DNA of 40,178 bases from Spirogloea muscicola (taxonomy: Eukaryota > Streptophyta > Zygnematophyceae > Spirogloeales > Spirogloeaceae): NCBI GenBank assembly GCA_009602725.1, contig WELB01000297.1:69407-109584 (forward strand). The letters run 5' to 3'. A program made the position numbers and the translations under genes. The notes under the pieces were generated by a model that saw only the letters and a list, made by a program, of their open reading frames with translations, ran no database searches and was not told the DNA's origin. This document shows, piece after piece, positions 1-34,214 of the stretch (positions are counted from its first letter, which is position 1; each line of letters starts with the position of its first letter).

Positions 1-24405
<24,405 letters not shown>

Positions 24406-25970
24406 GCTATTCTTCATTCATAGCTGGACTCCTGGCTCAGGAGCAGAATAAGAGATGAAGTCCGCACAGCCTGGTATACGCCATTTAAAAGGTCCAGCCA
24501 TTATTGACTGACGCTCTCTCCTTCTGCTGCAAGACTTGGCTTAAGGTAGTCTGACCTTTTAAAGGCTGACGTTGTTGCTGGTGGCCGGAGAGGATACTCT
24601 TGCTATGTGAGCATATTGATCGCAGAAAATCCTTCTTGATCACATATTGATTTCCAAAAGATGTGAAGGAGAGCACATTAGCCTCCAATTCGTTCCTGTT
24701 ATGTCCAAACGATGTAAAGACTGGCTCTATACGGCCTACAGACATTGACACTCATTCTTTGACTGCAAAACTCTCTTCTTGACTGTGTACCGCTTGTGCA
24801 TTCTTTCACATGAACATTCTCTAAATACACCACAAGTTTCTAATGTTAGCTGGATGTGCCATAGTTGATGGTCATTTTGAGCAATGTGCAAATGACCATT
24901 TTGCTACCTGTGTGATCCACAGTGGAAGATGGCGTATCTTGTGCCTGCGACTTGAAGTAGTAGAGTCCAAAGATGGCTCGAAAAATCACTTGCAAGAAAT
25001 GATTGCAGTAATTTGACTTCCTTTGCTTGTGAATGAGAGAGTCAGATGCGTTTTGAAAGCTGAGAATGCACTCATCGAAAACTGGTCTGCTGCTGTAAGG
25101 AGTGCACTGCGCTCTTAAGCAATACCGAACAGCCCATCCCTAAAGTGTAAGGAAACAGCTCTCCACCAGTAAAGCATGGCGTCCTTGGCAGCTGCCAGTC
25201 CCTTCCATGGTGAACGAGCTCTACTGGGAAAAGCACCACTTGGAGTTATGATTTAGGCTGCAAAGAAGGCTTCCACCAACCAAAAGGGTGTGCATGCAGT
25301 TCCAACTTCATTGACATGCTCCTGCAACATGAACACCAATGAAGTACTGTAAAGGATGCGCGGCTGGTGGCTGGGAGAGACCAGCCCAAAGGAATGGACA
25401 AAGTCTGAAGGAGCCGGATGGAGCAGAAAGCAAGGTACCAAGTGCTAAGACGGCAGCAAGGGGAATCTCAGTAACCTGTAGTCAGTAGATGCAAATCAGA
25501 ATAACTGTAAGCAGTTACTAACGCAGGGGTCGTTGCAAGAGGTCCAAATGCTGGAGACAGTCTGCGGATGATTGCACGGACGTCTTTATACTTTCATGCT
25601 CTACATTCTCCTTAGCTACCTTACTACGCAATGATACAAGCACCCAGACGAGATGTAATGTGCAAACCAAAGCCGTAGAGTATAACAAAGCTCAAACGCC
25701 TACAAATAAAGCTAAAATTTAAATATAGCTCACAGATAAGGTACAAGGTCACTGGGATATATCCATCTGCTATATAAGTTCCTCCTCATCTACTACAACG
25801 TTTTAGAGACACTCTTTTGATTAATGAAAGATTGTTTTATGACTTTGCTAAGTTTCTCTAGAAGCTGGTGCTTTCAGATATGGCACAGCCTCTTCATACA
25901 ATATGTCCATCACTGTGCTTAAGTATTCGCTTGCAATTTCCATGGAGGACACAAATCATGACTGTGTGCC
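24406..25970. other. Intergenic spacer between convergent genes
   Basis: This stretch holds the 3' flank of the sacsin gene and the 3' flank of the first cysteine-rich gene, which point towards each other. I see no exon with protein similarity and no clear poly(A) signal; the chlorophyte-type TGTAA is absent just after the sacsin stop. One fragment of the repeats described further right occurs at 25381-25411 (ACCAGCCCAAAGGAATGGAC). A reading frame at 24485-24751 on the - strand lacks any support. Confidence 0.6.
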
Positions 25971-27374
25971 CTAGGGCTTAGGACAAATAGTGCCTTTGTA
26001 ACAAATGTTGCCCTGTGACTCGACGCAACAAATCTGCATCAACCGAACACTACACAATAGGATCAGTGCCCTGGCTGCATAGTTATTAATGATCAGCCGC
26101 CTCTGAAAGTGTATCAAGATGAATCAAACGTCATTGACCCCATCAGCCAGGTTCATGCAGCCTGCCATCTCCATATTCTGTTGTACTCGAGTTGAGTACT
26201 GGCTTAAGTACAAACAGCAGGAGTATGTGAGGGTGATCAGAGAGTGGCTGACTGTAGAGTGGCACAGACGAATTACCGTGCCAAGGGGGCAGCAGGTGGC
26301 TTGATAGCGGCCACACGTGTCTGGGGTACAGCACACACGTTGGACGGGAACGCAAGTATGGCTGGTTGGGCAGCACGCTTGGCCAACTGGACAGAGAATT
26401 GGTGGGCCACTCGGCAGCGGACACACGCGGCACTTGTCGACGCAATTGCCCTGACAAGGAGGAAGGTAACCAAGCACACAATCAGTTATCATTGGCGTTG
26501 GGGATGATCACTCGCCTTTCTATCTGAAGGGCACATTGGATATAGGAATGTGCATCCCAGCAGATAGACAGCCAGTGAAGGCTAAGCAGGTCACCTCGTA
26601 GCAAGCTTGAGTGGATGGGCAGCACCCACAGGTCATATTGGTACGGAGGCACTGCTCATGGACGCACAGCACAAATCAGAGGCTGCCTGACGCACATTGC
26701 TACTTTGCACGCTGAACACGCCAATGTAAGTCTATCTGAAGCATCAATTAGGCCTTGAAAGGGCCCTGATGGCGTGGTGCTCCGAAGCCCACATGGTGGT
26801 CCTCAAATTTCAGGCTCCTTAGGAACAAAGCCAGAGTCCACCAAATGGTGGTCTCTGAGGCCTCTGGAAATACAAAAGAGGCCAGATTTGCAGCCCTGCT
26901 TCTGCCAGAATGCCACTTCTGCAATTGCTGGAGTCTTATAGAGAGGCGAAATGCAGGAGATGTCATTGAGCCTCATTGATTTCGTCAATGCTTGCAGGCA
27001 GAGTACAGCACACGTACCCATGCACATGTATCGGTGCAGATGGGGGGGCATGACTGCGCCTCCACATGCATTGCAGCCACTGCATTGAACAGCAAAGGAG
27101 TCAGTACCACCCTCGTACAAGAATTGCTGGCACCGAGAGTGAGGACAGGGCCAAGCACGCCGAGCATAAGCCTGCAGGAGGCGAAATGCTGCACGGAACT
27201 GCTGTCAGAAGGGAGAGGAGGCGCGCAGTGCGCATGAAATGTAAGGGTGGCCAACTCAAGCCAATACATTGTTCAGAGGCGGAGGCAGTCAGACAGCAAG
27301 TGGGGCAAAGAGCGGTGCCCACCTGCGAGCAGCGCGACGAGGAGGCCGGCGGCGGCGGCAGCCTTGAGGGCCAT
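25971..27374 (-). CDS. Small secreted protein with 24 cysteines, copy A, five exons
   Basis: Read 5' to 3' on the - strand, the exons are 27374-27323, 27079-27018, 26651-26595, 26450-26277 and 26033-25971, giving about 135 residues. Exon 1 starts MALKAAAAAGLLVALLA and exon 2 continues VAAMHVEAQSCPPICTD, so a signal peptide of about 25 residues is cut near HVEA|QS. Exon 3 reads CLRTNMTCGCCPSTQACYE. Exon 4 has CVDKCRVCPLPSGPPILCPV, GQACCPTSHTCVPVQRVCC and DTCGRYQATCCPLGT. Exon 5 reads ICCVESQGNICYKG and ends ICPKP-stop. All introns are GT-AG; phases are 1, 0, 0, 0. Exon 3 could start three bases earlier (26654). The mature part has 24 Cys in about 110 residues, probably 12 disulfides. Its paralogue copy B has the same structure, which validates the model. 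The family is unknown to me; the CCPxxxxC spacing only loosely resembles granulin. It is transcribed towards the sacsin gene. Confidence 0.85.
27206..27290 (-). mobile_element. Tail fragment of the LTRGY repeat family inside intron 1 of the cysteine-rich gene A
   Basis: On the - strand the segment reads CTGAACAATGTATTGGCTTG, then GTTGGCCACC, then TTTCATGCGCACTGCGCGCC and a pyrimidine tail. The same order occurs after the stop codons of the copies at 30284-30501 and 34215-34645. It is therefore the 3' end of the same element, inserted in an intron of a host gene without disturbing its exons. Confidence 0.6.
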
Positions 27375-27461
27375 GGCGGCGGGAGGTGGGGAAGTGGCGA
27401 GCTTGAGGAAGAGAGGAGCGCAGATGTGGAGTGCTGGAGCTCAACTTGGGGGCCGAGGCTC

Positions 27462-27467
27462 TTTGTA
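27462..27467 (-). promoter_or_regulatory. Possible degenerate TATA element of cysteine-rich gene A
   Basis: TACAAA on the - strand lies about 88 bases before the ATG, in the context CTACAAAGAG. The equivalent place in paralogue B has TTATAAAG. The match is weak and rests only on that comparison. Confidence 0.25.
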
Positions 27468-27645
27468 GCTCGCCGGGGGCCTGCCATCTTGCTGGGCTGG
27501 GCTGCCGCTTGTCGGGGGATATGGGTGCGGAAGACTGAGGAAGACTCAAGTGCATCCCAATTTGGGGCCTTGGCTGGTAATAGCCAGCCCAAGAAAAGCA
27601 TCGACAAGCTCCGATGGGCCCGGAAACGAGAATAGTCCGACAGGA

Positions 27646-27870
27646 GAGGGGGACATGGGCCGGAGGGGGAAGCGCACAGGACGAAGGAGTGGGGAGGAGG
27701 AAGCAGGAAGAAGCAGCTCTGCCAAAGGCGGTGAGGGCTGTGAAAGAAGAAAGTGCTCGCCCATTGAGAATAGGGGCTGAAACAACCAGCCCGAAAAAGA
27801 ATGAACAGAGTACGAGAAGGGGGCCAGGGGAAGCGCTAAGTAACAGAAACAAAGCTGCTACGAGACACTC
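27646..27870 (+). repeat. Dispersed repeat block, copy 1 (GCTCGCCCATTGAG...CCAGCCC...GAAT)
   Basis: The part 27746-27835 (AGTGCTCGCCCATTGAGAAT, AACCAGCCCGAAAAAGAATG, GTACGAGAAGGGGGCCAGGG, GAAGCGCTAAG) is nearly identical to 29207-29302. The words GGGCGAGC and GGGCTGGC in inverted order recur throughout 27.6-39.2 kb. No coding capacity is evident. A G-rich part upstream (GACATGGGCCGGAGGGGGAA) recurs near 38609. Confidence 0.65.
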
Positions 27871-28283
27871 AGTAACCCTGCTAAGCAGCCGCAGATCAGA
27901 GTGTGAAAGGCCAGCCCACAAAAGAAAGGGAATCTGCTGTCCAAGATTCATTCAGCGCTTTTCGGCCCCTTCGAACCCTGTCAATTGTTGTCGGGCTGAT
28001 ATTTCCACAGTCCTCGTCCCCTTGGGAGAGCCACTTTCGTTCCCAAGATGAAGGCGATGGCTGTGAGAACAAGCAGCTCTGTGAAAGAGAAGCAGAAAGT
28101 GCGGCTACTAAATAGAGGTTATTCTGTCATTGTCCTACATAATCCTTGCTTAGAAGAAGTAAGCTCATCAGCTAGGGGGCGAGGGCTGTGAAAGAAGAAG
28201 TGGCACTCCAAATGGGGGCAAGGGCTGTGAAATCCAGCCCGAAAAGAATTGACAAATGGGCCATAGTAGGCTTAGCAGCTACG
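27871..28283. repeat. Fragments of dispersed repeats, no gene
   Basis: Short matches to the same repeat words occur: AGGCCAGCCCACAAAAGAAA near 27908, GGGCTGTGAAAGAAGAAG near 28183 and ATCCAGCCCGAAAAGAATTG near 28232. Nothing else can be named. Confidence 0.5.
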
Positions 28284-28675
28284 AAGAAAATGCGTGTATA
28301 TTAAGAGATGGGGAGGCCATGTGTGGCCAAGTACAAAGGCAAGCACATTGGACAAATGTACGTCACCTGCTGCTAAGCTGACCCGCTCAGTAACCACGAG
28401 TCAGCACATAGAGGTCGCTAGCTGACGCTCGAATACCGGACGGCAATTGACTAGCTCTTGTGCCAGCAGCTAAGGCTCGACCAGCTTTCTGATTTTTCTT
28501 CTTTTTTCTGATGCAGAGCATACGCCTGAGCTCGTTGCAGACAGGTTGACACTCGACGTCGCAGAAATGACAGATAGGCTGCCGGCATACCCATCTGGGC
28601 TGGGAGCATATCCTCGCGTCGTGCATATCCCAGACTCGCTATGTTCTCGAGTAGGGTATGGCAGCGAGGACCCAC
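28284..28675 (-). pseudogene. LTRGY repeat-borne coding sequence, copy A, with frameshift
   Basis: On the - strand the copy reads LGYARREDMLPAQMGMPAAY, LSFLRRRVSTCLQRAQAYAL, then, after a frameshift in an A-rich stretch near 28490-28510, KAGRALAAGTRASQ and ASASDLYVLTRGY-stop (stop at 28387). The region after the stop (TGAGCGGGTCAGC...ATGTGCTTGCC...TACTTGGCCA) is shared with copies at 30705-31061, 38679-39039 and 39640-39790. The protein family is unknown. The copy is disabled by the frameshift, but its codons differ from copy B mostly at silent positions. Confidence 0.65.
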
Positions 28676-29010
28676 GAAGGGGCCTGAAGAAGCTATGTCA
28701 GGGCGGGGGGAGGCTTGCCCCCATTGGGAGTGCCGCTTCTTCTGGGCTGGCCACACATCAGCCATCACTCTCCACTGGAAAAGCGCGGCCGAATTGACTG
28801 GAAGGGCTGTGAAAGCCAGCCCAAAAAGAATTGACAAGGGTTCGGAGGGGCCGACAAACGTTTAGCAGGTACAGAGGGGCCTGAAGGTGTCATGTTAGCA
28901 CAGGGGGAGGATGGATCACTCAGTAGTTACGAAGCGTCTTTCTCTTCCTCATTCACAGTCGCCCGCGAAGTTCAGCAGCCGCTTTCCCTGCTGCTCCTCT
29001 CAGCCATTGC

Positions 29011-29044
29011 GTTACGTAGGAAAAGCTTTTCCTTCCTATGTAAC
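29011..29044. repeat. Interrupted palindrome (foldback)
   Basis: GTTACGTAGG and CCTATGTAAC pair around a central AAAAGCTTTTCCTT that contains its own palindrome GGAAAAGCTTTTCC. It may be the tip of a small inverted-repeat element. Confidence 0.55.
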
Positions 29045-29048
29045 CTAC

Positions 29049-29125
29049 GGTCCTGCCCGAATGTCGGGCTTGAGAATTCTCAGGCCGCATCTTCTAGATG
29101 CCGCGGCGGCGCCCGCCCCACGAGA
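29049..29125 (+). repeat. Dispersed repeat, partner of 39358-39430
   Basis: GTCCTGCCCGAATGTCGGGC, TTGAGAATTCTC and GCATCTTCTAGATGCCGCGG recur in order at 39359-39425 (GTCCTGCCCTAGATGTCGGG, CTTGAGATACC, GCATCTTCTAGATGCCCGGG). Both contain the small palindrome GCATCTTCTAGATGC. Confidence 0.65.
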
Positions 29126-29203
29126 AGTGGCTTGGGAGGAAGCGGAAGATGACAACACAGGCCGAGGGGGGAGTGAGGGAGAGGGTCTGCCCCCCTCTGA
29201 GTG

Positions 29204-29305
29204 GAAGAAAGAGCTCGCCCATTGAGGATAGGGGCTGGAACAGCCAGCCCAAAAAAGAATGGACAAGTACGAGAAGGGAGCCAGGGGAAGCGCTAAGGAA
29301 AACAA
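29204..29305 (+). repeat. Dispersed repeat block, copy 2
   Basis: Nearly identical to 27743-27838: AGAGCTCGCCCATTGAGGAT, CAGCCAGCCCAAAAAAGAAT, GTACGAGAAGGGAGCCAGGG, GAAGCGCTAAG. Same orientation. Confidence 0.7.
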
Positions 29306-29720
29306 GCACAAGTGGAGGGGGGCAGATGCCTGGGGCTGGCCCACCATACGGTCGGCACGGAGTGGGCCCGCAGGCGGTGTGCCTCGTCAGCACCCTGAGA
29401 GGCACGTCCTGGAGCGGCGCCTGACTGTTTACGCGGGTAAGTAAAGCTGGCTAAGAAAGGGAGTCGGCTGACGAAAAGTGATGTCCATCATTATAGTCAA
29501 ACAGACATGTGGGCCAAGCATTCAGAGGCTACAAAAACACCTGAGACACATGTCGCCCATACCAATGCTGGAGAGTGAAACAACCCCTCAACACTTATGC
29601 TGAGTACACTAAACACACCAAGAAAAGCTGCATACCCAATGGTATACGGTTTTTGTACACAGAAGAGAGAAAGATCTTTATGGGAAGTCCTTGGTCTACT
29701 GCATGGACTGTAGTGTAGTT
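29306..29720. other. Stretch without recognisable gene
   Basis: I see no repeat partner and no protein similarity here. A - strand frame (29497-29958) contains hydrophobic residues but runs through repeat sequence, has no homologue that I recognise and is not called. Confidence 0.4.
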
Positions 29721-29739
29721 CTTTTTCGGCACCTCTTTC

Positions 29740-29820
29740 TTTGGCTTGGGATATTGTCCATTCTTTTTGGGCTGGCTTTGCCAGCCACTCTTCTCTATGG
29801 GCGAGCACTTCTCTATTGGC
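29740..29820 (-). repeat. Dispersed GGGCTGGC/GGGCGAGC repeat arm
   Basis: ATTGTCCATTCTTTTTGGGC, TGGCTTTGCCAGCC and CTCTATGGGCGAGCACTTCT match the left arm of the foldback at 31345-31505 and, reversed, the blocks at 27746 and 29207. Confidence 0.65.
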
Positions 29821-30214
29821 CGTAATCAGCACACAGACGAAAATAGTCCAAATAATGAATTTTCTCAGAACAGGGAGGCACCTGACGCGGCTGCGCCACC
29901 GTGGCGAGCCGACAAGCCGCCGGTCTATCTGGGGGTCCGGTTGGGCCCGCCCACTCACTGTTGTAGGCCCATTGAGGGCAGGCGCTGGCCGCCCACGACC
30001 TCCTCAGAGATGCTACATTCAGCATCTTCCTGAAGGCGGGGGCGTGCTGGCGGCAGATCCCAATCCGACGGCCTCCATGCAAGGCCGAGCTGGGTGGCCA
30101 TCAAGCCTGCCGGCGAGCCCCGCATCATCACTGATGTGGTCATCATGGACGCTGTCTACTTGTAGAAGATCGGCGCTTTCCGGCTCCTCCGGACCTTGTT
30201 TATTCCATTTCTCC

Positions 30215-30600
30215 ATCTCTTGCCATCTCCCTGTAGCGTTCCTTGCTTCTGACTCGTGGTTACTGAGCGGGTCAGCTTAGGAGAGAGAGAGAGAGAAGGC
30301 GCGCGGGGCGCATGAATTGAAAGGGAGGCCAATTCAAGCCAATACATTGTTCAGGCAGAGTCGAGTGCAGACTAAACAATGCTACATAATACGGAGACCT
30401 AATCTAAGGTACCTAAGATGACATTAGTACCCACGGGTGAGCACAAACAAATCTGACAAGCTAACTTGGGGAGCTGGAGCGCCGCCACGAAAGCCGGAGG
30501 CCTTAGGAGCAGGTGATATACATCTGTCAATGTGCTTGCCTTGAACTTGGCCACTCAGGCCCTCCATTACGTTATACGTATCCAATTTCCTTGGTCTTTG
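30215..30600 (+). pseudogene. LTRGY repeat copy split by a nested insertion
   Basis: The left part ends LLLTRGY-stop followed by GAGCGGGTCAGCTTAG; the right part resumes at 30502 with CTTAGGAGCAGGTGATATAC and ATGTGCTTGCC...ACTTGGCCACTCAGGCCCTC. Copy A has the two halves joined (GGGTCAGCTTAGCAGCAGGT). The interrupting 218 bases are annotated separately. Upstream of the LTRGY end the peptide is badly decayed. Confidence 0.6.
30284..30501 (-). mobile_element. 5'-truncated LTRGY element with 8-bp target duplication and (CT)n-type tail
   Basis: The insert is bordered by CTTAGGAG on both sides (30276-30283 and 30502-30509). Read on the - strand it starts inside the coding part (APAPQVSLSDLFVLTRGY-stop), continues through about 120 bases of 3' region with CCTGAACAATGTATTGGCTT, and ends GCGCGCCTTCTCTCTCTCTC. 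Truncation at the 5' side, a simple-repeat 3' tail and a target duplication are typical of non-LTR retrotransposition. The exact right border within the GA run is uncertain. Confidence 0.65.
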
Positions 30601-30704
30601 CCGTGAACTTGCGGGCGGGCCGCGCCTCTTACTGCTGCTTCCGACAGGGCGACGCTTTTCCGCTTCTGGGCTGGCTGTGCTAGCCCCTCATCTCTCAGGA
30701 AGAA

Positions 30705-31061
30705 AATTTCGTGTATTTGAAACAAACATAGGCCAATGGCCAAGTACAAAGGCAAGCAAGCACATCTAAATATCTACATAACCTACAGCAGGTTGACCCG
30801 CTCAAAATCCACGGGTCAAAACATAAAGGTCGCTAACCGATGCATGAATACTAGATGTCAGGTACGAAGCCCTTCTGTCACCAATTAGAGCTCGCCCAGC
30901 TTTCTTATGCAAGGCATTAGCCTGAGCTCGCTGCAAACAGGCCGAAACTCGACGTCGCAAGAACGACAAATATGCAGCTGGCAAGCCCATTTCAGCCGAA
31001 ACACATCTGCACGTCGTGTGTAGCCTCTCAGGGCGCGCCATTCTTTTTTTTTAATGGGCGA
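30705..31061 (-). pseudogene. LTRGY repeat-borne coding sequence, copy B
   Basis: On the - strand this copy reads MGLPAAYLSFLRRRVSACLQ, RAQANALHKKAGRALIGDRR and HASVSDLYVLTRGF-stop (stop at 30802) without interruption for about 60 residues. Upstream, GYTRRADVFR matches copy A after a one-base shift, so the copy is not intact. The 3' region TGAGCGG-like word, ATGTGCTTGC and TACTTGGCCA matches copies A, F and G (here the stop is TGA directly followed by GCGGGTC). Confidence 0.65.
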
Positions 31062-31084
31062 GCACTTTCTTCTTTGTCCTTCCG

Positions 31085-31274
31085 CCCTCTACTTATTCTG
31101 AGTCAGGCCCAGGTCTTTCGCATGCGCTTGGCGGTATCGTTCCAGCGATCCCTTGCCCACGCTGTCCACACGCGCGCAGGACGCGCTCTGGCCGCGGCCT
31201 CCGGGTCTCGGCGGAGTGCCTCCTTCCCTGCCTCGAGCTACTCGGACCTGATGTTGCTCACTCGCGGGTACTGA
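31085..31274 (+). pseudogene. LTRGY repeat-borne coding sequence, copy C
   Basis: Reads QVFRMRLAVSFQRSLAHAVH, TRAGRALAAASGSRRSASFP and ASSYSDLMLLTRGY-stop (stop ends 31274). A possible acceptor TTCTGAGTCAG precedes it, so it could be a terminal exon. Upstream sequence is repeat DNA with a T run. Between this copy and copy D I count about 27 silent and 6 replacement codon differences over 48 codons. Confidence 0.6.
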
Positions 31275-31344
31275 GCTTCCCTAGTATGTTGTCGTGATTG
31301 GTAGAGTAGAGGAGTCCTTCCTCGGCTTCTCATTCTTCGGCTTT

Positions 31345-31505
31345 TGGACATTGTCCATTCTTTTTGGGCTGGCTTTGCCAGCCCCTCTTTCTCTATGGGC
31401 GAGCCTTCTTCTGAAGAAAGTGCTCGCCCATAGAAAAGAAAGAAGGCTCGCCCATAGAAAAGAGGGGCTGGCAGAAGCCAGCCAAAAACGAATGGACAAA
31501 AACCA
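31345..31505. mobile_element. Foldback element with about 66-bp arms
   Basis: The left arm TTGTCCATTCTTTTTGGGCT...GGCTTTGCCAGCCCCTCTTT...ATGGGCGAGCCTTCTT (31345-31410) pairs with 31439-31505 (AAGAAGGCTCGCCCATAG...GAGGGGCTGGCAGAAGCCAG...GAATGGACAA). A third partial arm, AAGTGCTCGCCCATAGAAAA, sits in the loop. The right part extends to 31535 as an inverted copy of 31895-32000. It has no coding capacity; single arms are scattered through the window. Confidence 0.75.
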
Positions 31506-31639
31506 AAGAGCCACAACAGGTGCCGAAAAGAAGGGAAACACACAGCTAGGGTCTGATTCGCACTTGCTGACTAGAGATTGTTCAGCGTTCGTCCAAATAA
31601 AGTAACTTAGAGTAGTTCTGTGTTTTGGCGCCTTCCGGG

Positions 31640-31845
31640 GGGGCTGCCCGGCTTCAACGCGGCCGGCTCCCTGGCCCAGGTATTCCGGATGCGGCTCTCC
31701 GTGTCCCTCCAACGCTCCCTCGCCCATGCCGTCCACTCGCGTGCCGGCCGCGCTATCGCGGCTGCTTCTGGGTCGCGCCTGTATGCATCTTTTCCAGCTT
31801 CGAGCTACTCTGACCTGATTTGCTCACGCGCGGGTATTGAGCTTC
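31640..31845 (+). pseudogene. LTRGY repeat-borne coding sequence, copy D, with end frameshift
   Basis: Reads GLPGFNAAGSLAQVFRMRLS, VSLQRSLAHAVHSRAGRAIA and ASFPASSYSDL, then loses one base relative to copy C (GATTTGCTC instead of GATGTTGCTC), so the LTRGY end is out of frame. The 3' flank TGAGCTTCC is shared with copy C. Confidence 0.6.
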
Positions 31846-31894
31846 CTGTGGTCTCGTCGTGTCTAATTGTCTAGGATGCCTAGCTGTGAATATC

Positions 31895-32005
31895 TCTTCT
31901 TTTCGGCACCTGTTGGGGCTCTTTGGAATTTGTCCATTCTTTTCGGGCTGGCTTCTGCCAGCCCCTTTTTTCTGTGGGCGAGCACATTCTTCCGGCCCTT
32001 TCAGA
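31895..32005 (+). repeat. Dispersed foldback arm, inverted partner of 31414-31535
   Basis: CTTTTCGGCACCTGTTGGGG, TTTGTCCATTCTTTTCGGGC, TGGCTTCTGCCAGCCCC and GTGGGCGAGCACATTCTTC repeat, in reverse complement, the right part of the foldback element. Confidence 0.65.
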
Positions 32006-32059
32006 TGCTTCGAGCATTTTCTTTCTTTATTAATTCCTCTGAGCTGGCCTCTTACGAAT

Positions 32060-32182
32060 GAAACAACTCTTCCAATGCAAGGCAATGGCTATGCAAGGCA
32101 ATGACTGTAAGTTGCCAGCCCTTGGCAACTTACAGCCAAAGGAAGGTGCACACAGCCGTTGCCTTACATTAAGAGCTGTTTC
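32060..32182. mobile_element. Foldback MITE-like element with nested perfect hairpin
   Basis: Outer arms GAAACAACTCTTCCAATGCA...GGCAATGGCT (32060-32090) and AGCCGTTGCCTTACATTAAG...CTGTTTC (32154-32182) pair imperfectly. Inside, CTGTAAGTTGCCA and TGGCAACTTACAG (32105-32117, 32123-32135) pair perfectly over a GCCCT loop. The arm sequence recurs singly near 32226, 32353-32382 and 33130-33160. Confidence 0.65.
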
Positions 32183-32440
32183 TTCTTTGAAATGTCCTCA
32201 CGCAGCCATCGCCTGACGCTGGACAGAGCTGTTTCTTTCTTTTGGCCGCTGGCCTCTCACAGCCATCGCCCCCTGGAGAGTGTTCCCCTGGAGAGTGTTT
32301 TCTGCGCCTTCCGGTCCTATCAGCCCGTGTTCATTTCTTTTGGGCAGACCTCTCACAGCCGTTGCCTTACATTGAAACAGCTGCTTCTGTCTTTTATCTC
32401 GACGAGCTTCTTCCGACAAGTCCAATCCACGCAGCTGTGA
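32183..32440 (+). repeat. Repeated arms of the GCCTTAC...GAAACAGCTG family
   Basis: CTCACAGCCATCGCC, CTCTCACAGCCGTTGCCTTA and CATTGAAACAGCTGCTTCTG recur with the word TTCTTTTGGGC. A short tandem CCCTGGAGAGTGTT is duplicated at 32270-32299. No gene is seen. Confidence 0.5.
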
Positions 32441-33657
<1,217 letters not shown>

Positions 33658-33799
33658 CTTCTCTCTAAGAGCGACCCTTATCCAATAGTTCCTTCGAGCT
33701 GCATTGCCTTCTTTGAGACCATTTAGCGTCCATTCGTAAGAGTCACGGAGAGTAGTTCCGTGTCTTTGCAATTTCTAGCCCTTCCGGACCTTGTTCATT

Positions 33800-33975
33800 T
33801 CTTTTGGGCTGGCCCATCATAGTCACCGCCTTATCTGAGAGCTATTTTTCTGTTTGCGCGCATGCGCATATTGGTAGTCAAGCTCTTTCAGAGTAAGGCA
33901 ATGGCTGTGAGAGGTGAGCCCAAAAGATAGAGTGTAAGGCATGGCTGTGAGAGGCCAGCCCAAGAGGAGAGGATT
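33800..33975. mobile_element. Foldback MITE-like element plus an extra arm
   Basis: TCTTTTGGGCTGGCCCATCA...CACCGCCTTATCTGAGAGCT (33800-33842) pairs with AGCTCTTTCAGAGTAAGGCA...GTGAGCCCAAAAGA (33881-33927). The loop holds GCGCGCATGCGCAT. A second right arm follows directly (GTGTAAGGCATGGCTGTGAG, 33932-33951), so arms can occur in tandem. Confidence 0.65.
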
Positions 33976-34214
33976 TCTTGCGAAGGGCGACTACTGTGAA
34001 TAGCCAGCCCGTAAGGGAGAAGCGCAAAAAGCTCGAAAGCCCAAAAGGAAAGACACGCATGCCGTAATTGTACCACTATTTTGAGTGCCAGACTTGCGTG
34101 TTAACGCTTTCAATCAGGCTGTGTGACGTAGACGTCACTCACTGTAGGCCCTAATCATCTCGTGGCAGTGACCGTAGAGAATGTGCGAGCTTCCAAGCAG
34201 AGCAAGTGCTGCGT

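Noticed and set aside
24485-24751. 88-residue - strand frame after the sacsin gene
   Set aside because: It contains a small internal repeat (FTSFG twice) but has no similarity, splice context or composition to support a gene.
26124-26492. Single 122-residue - strand ORF as the whole cysteine-rich protein
   Set aside because: Only the cysteine-rich part is exon 4. The rest reads into introns, as the comparison with paralogue B shows.
29497-29958. 153-residue - strand frame with a hydrophobic stretch, possible membrane protein
   Set aside because: It runs through a dispersed repeat arm, has no homologue that I recognise and no paralogous support.
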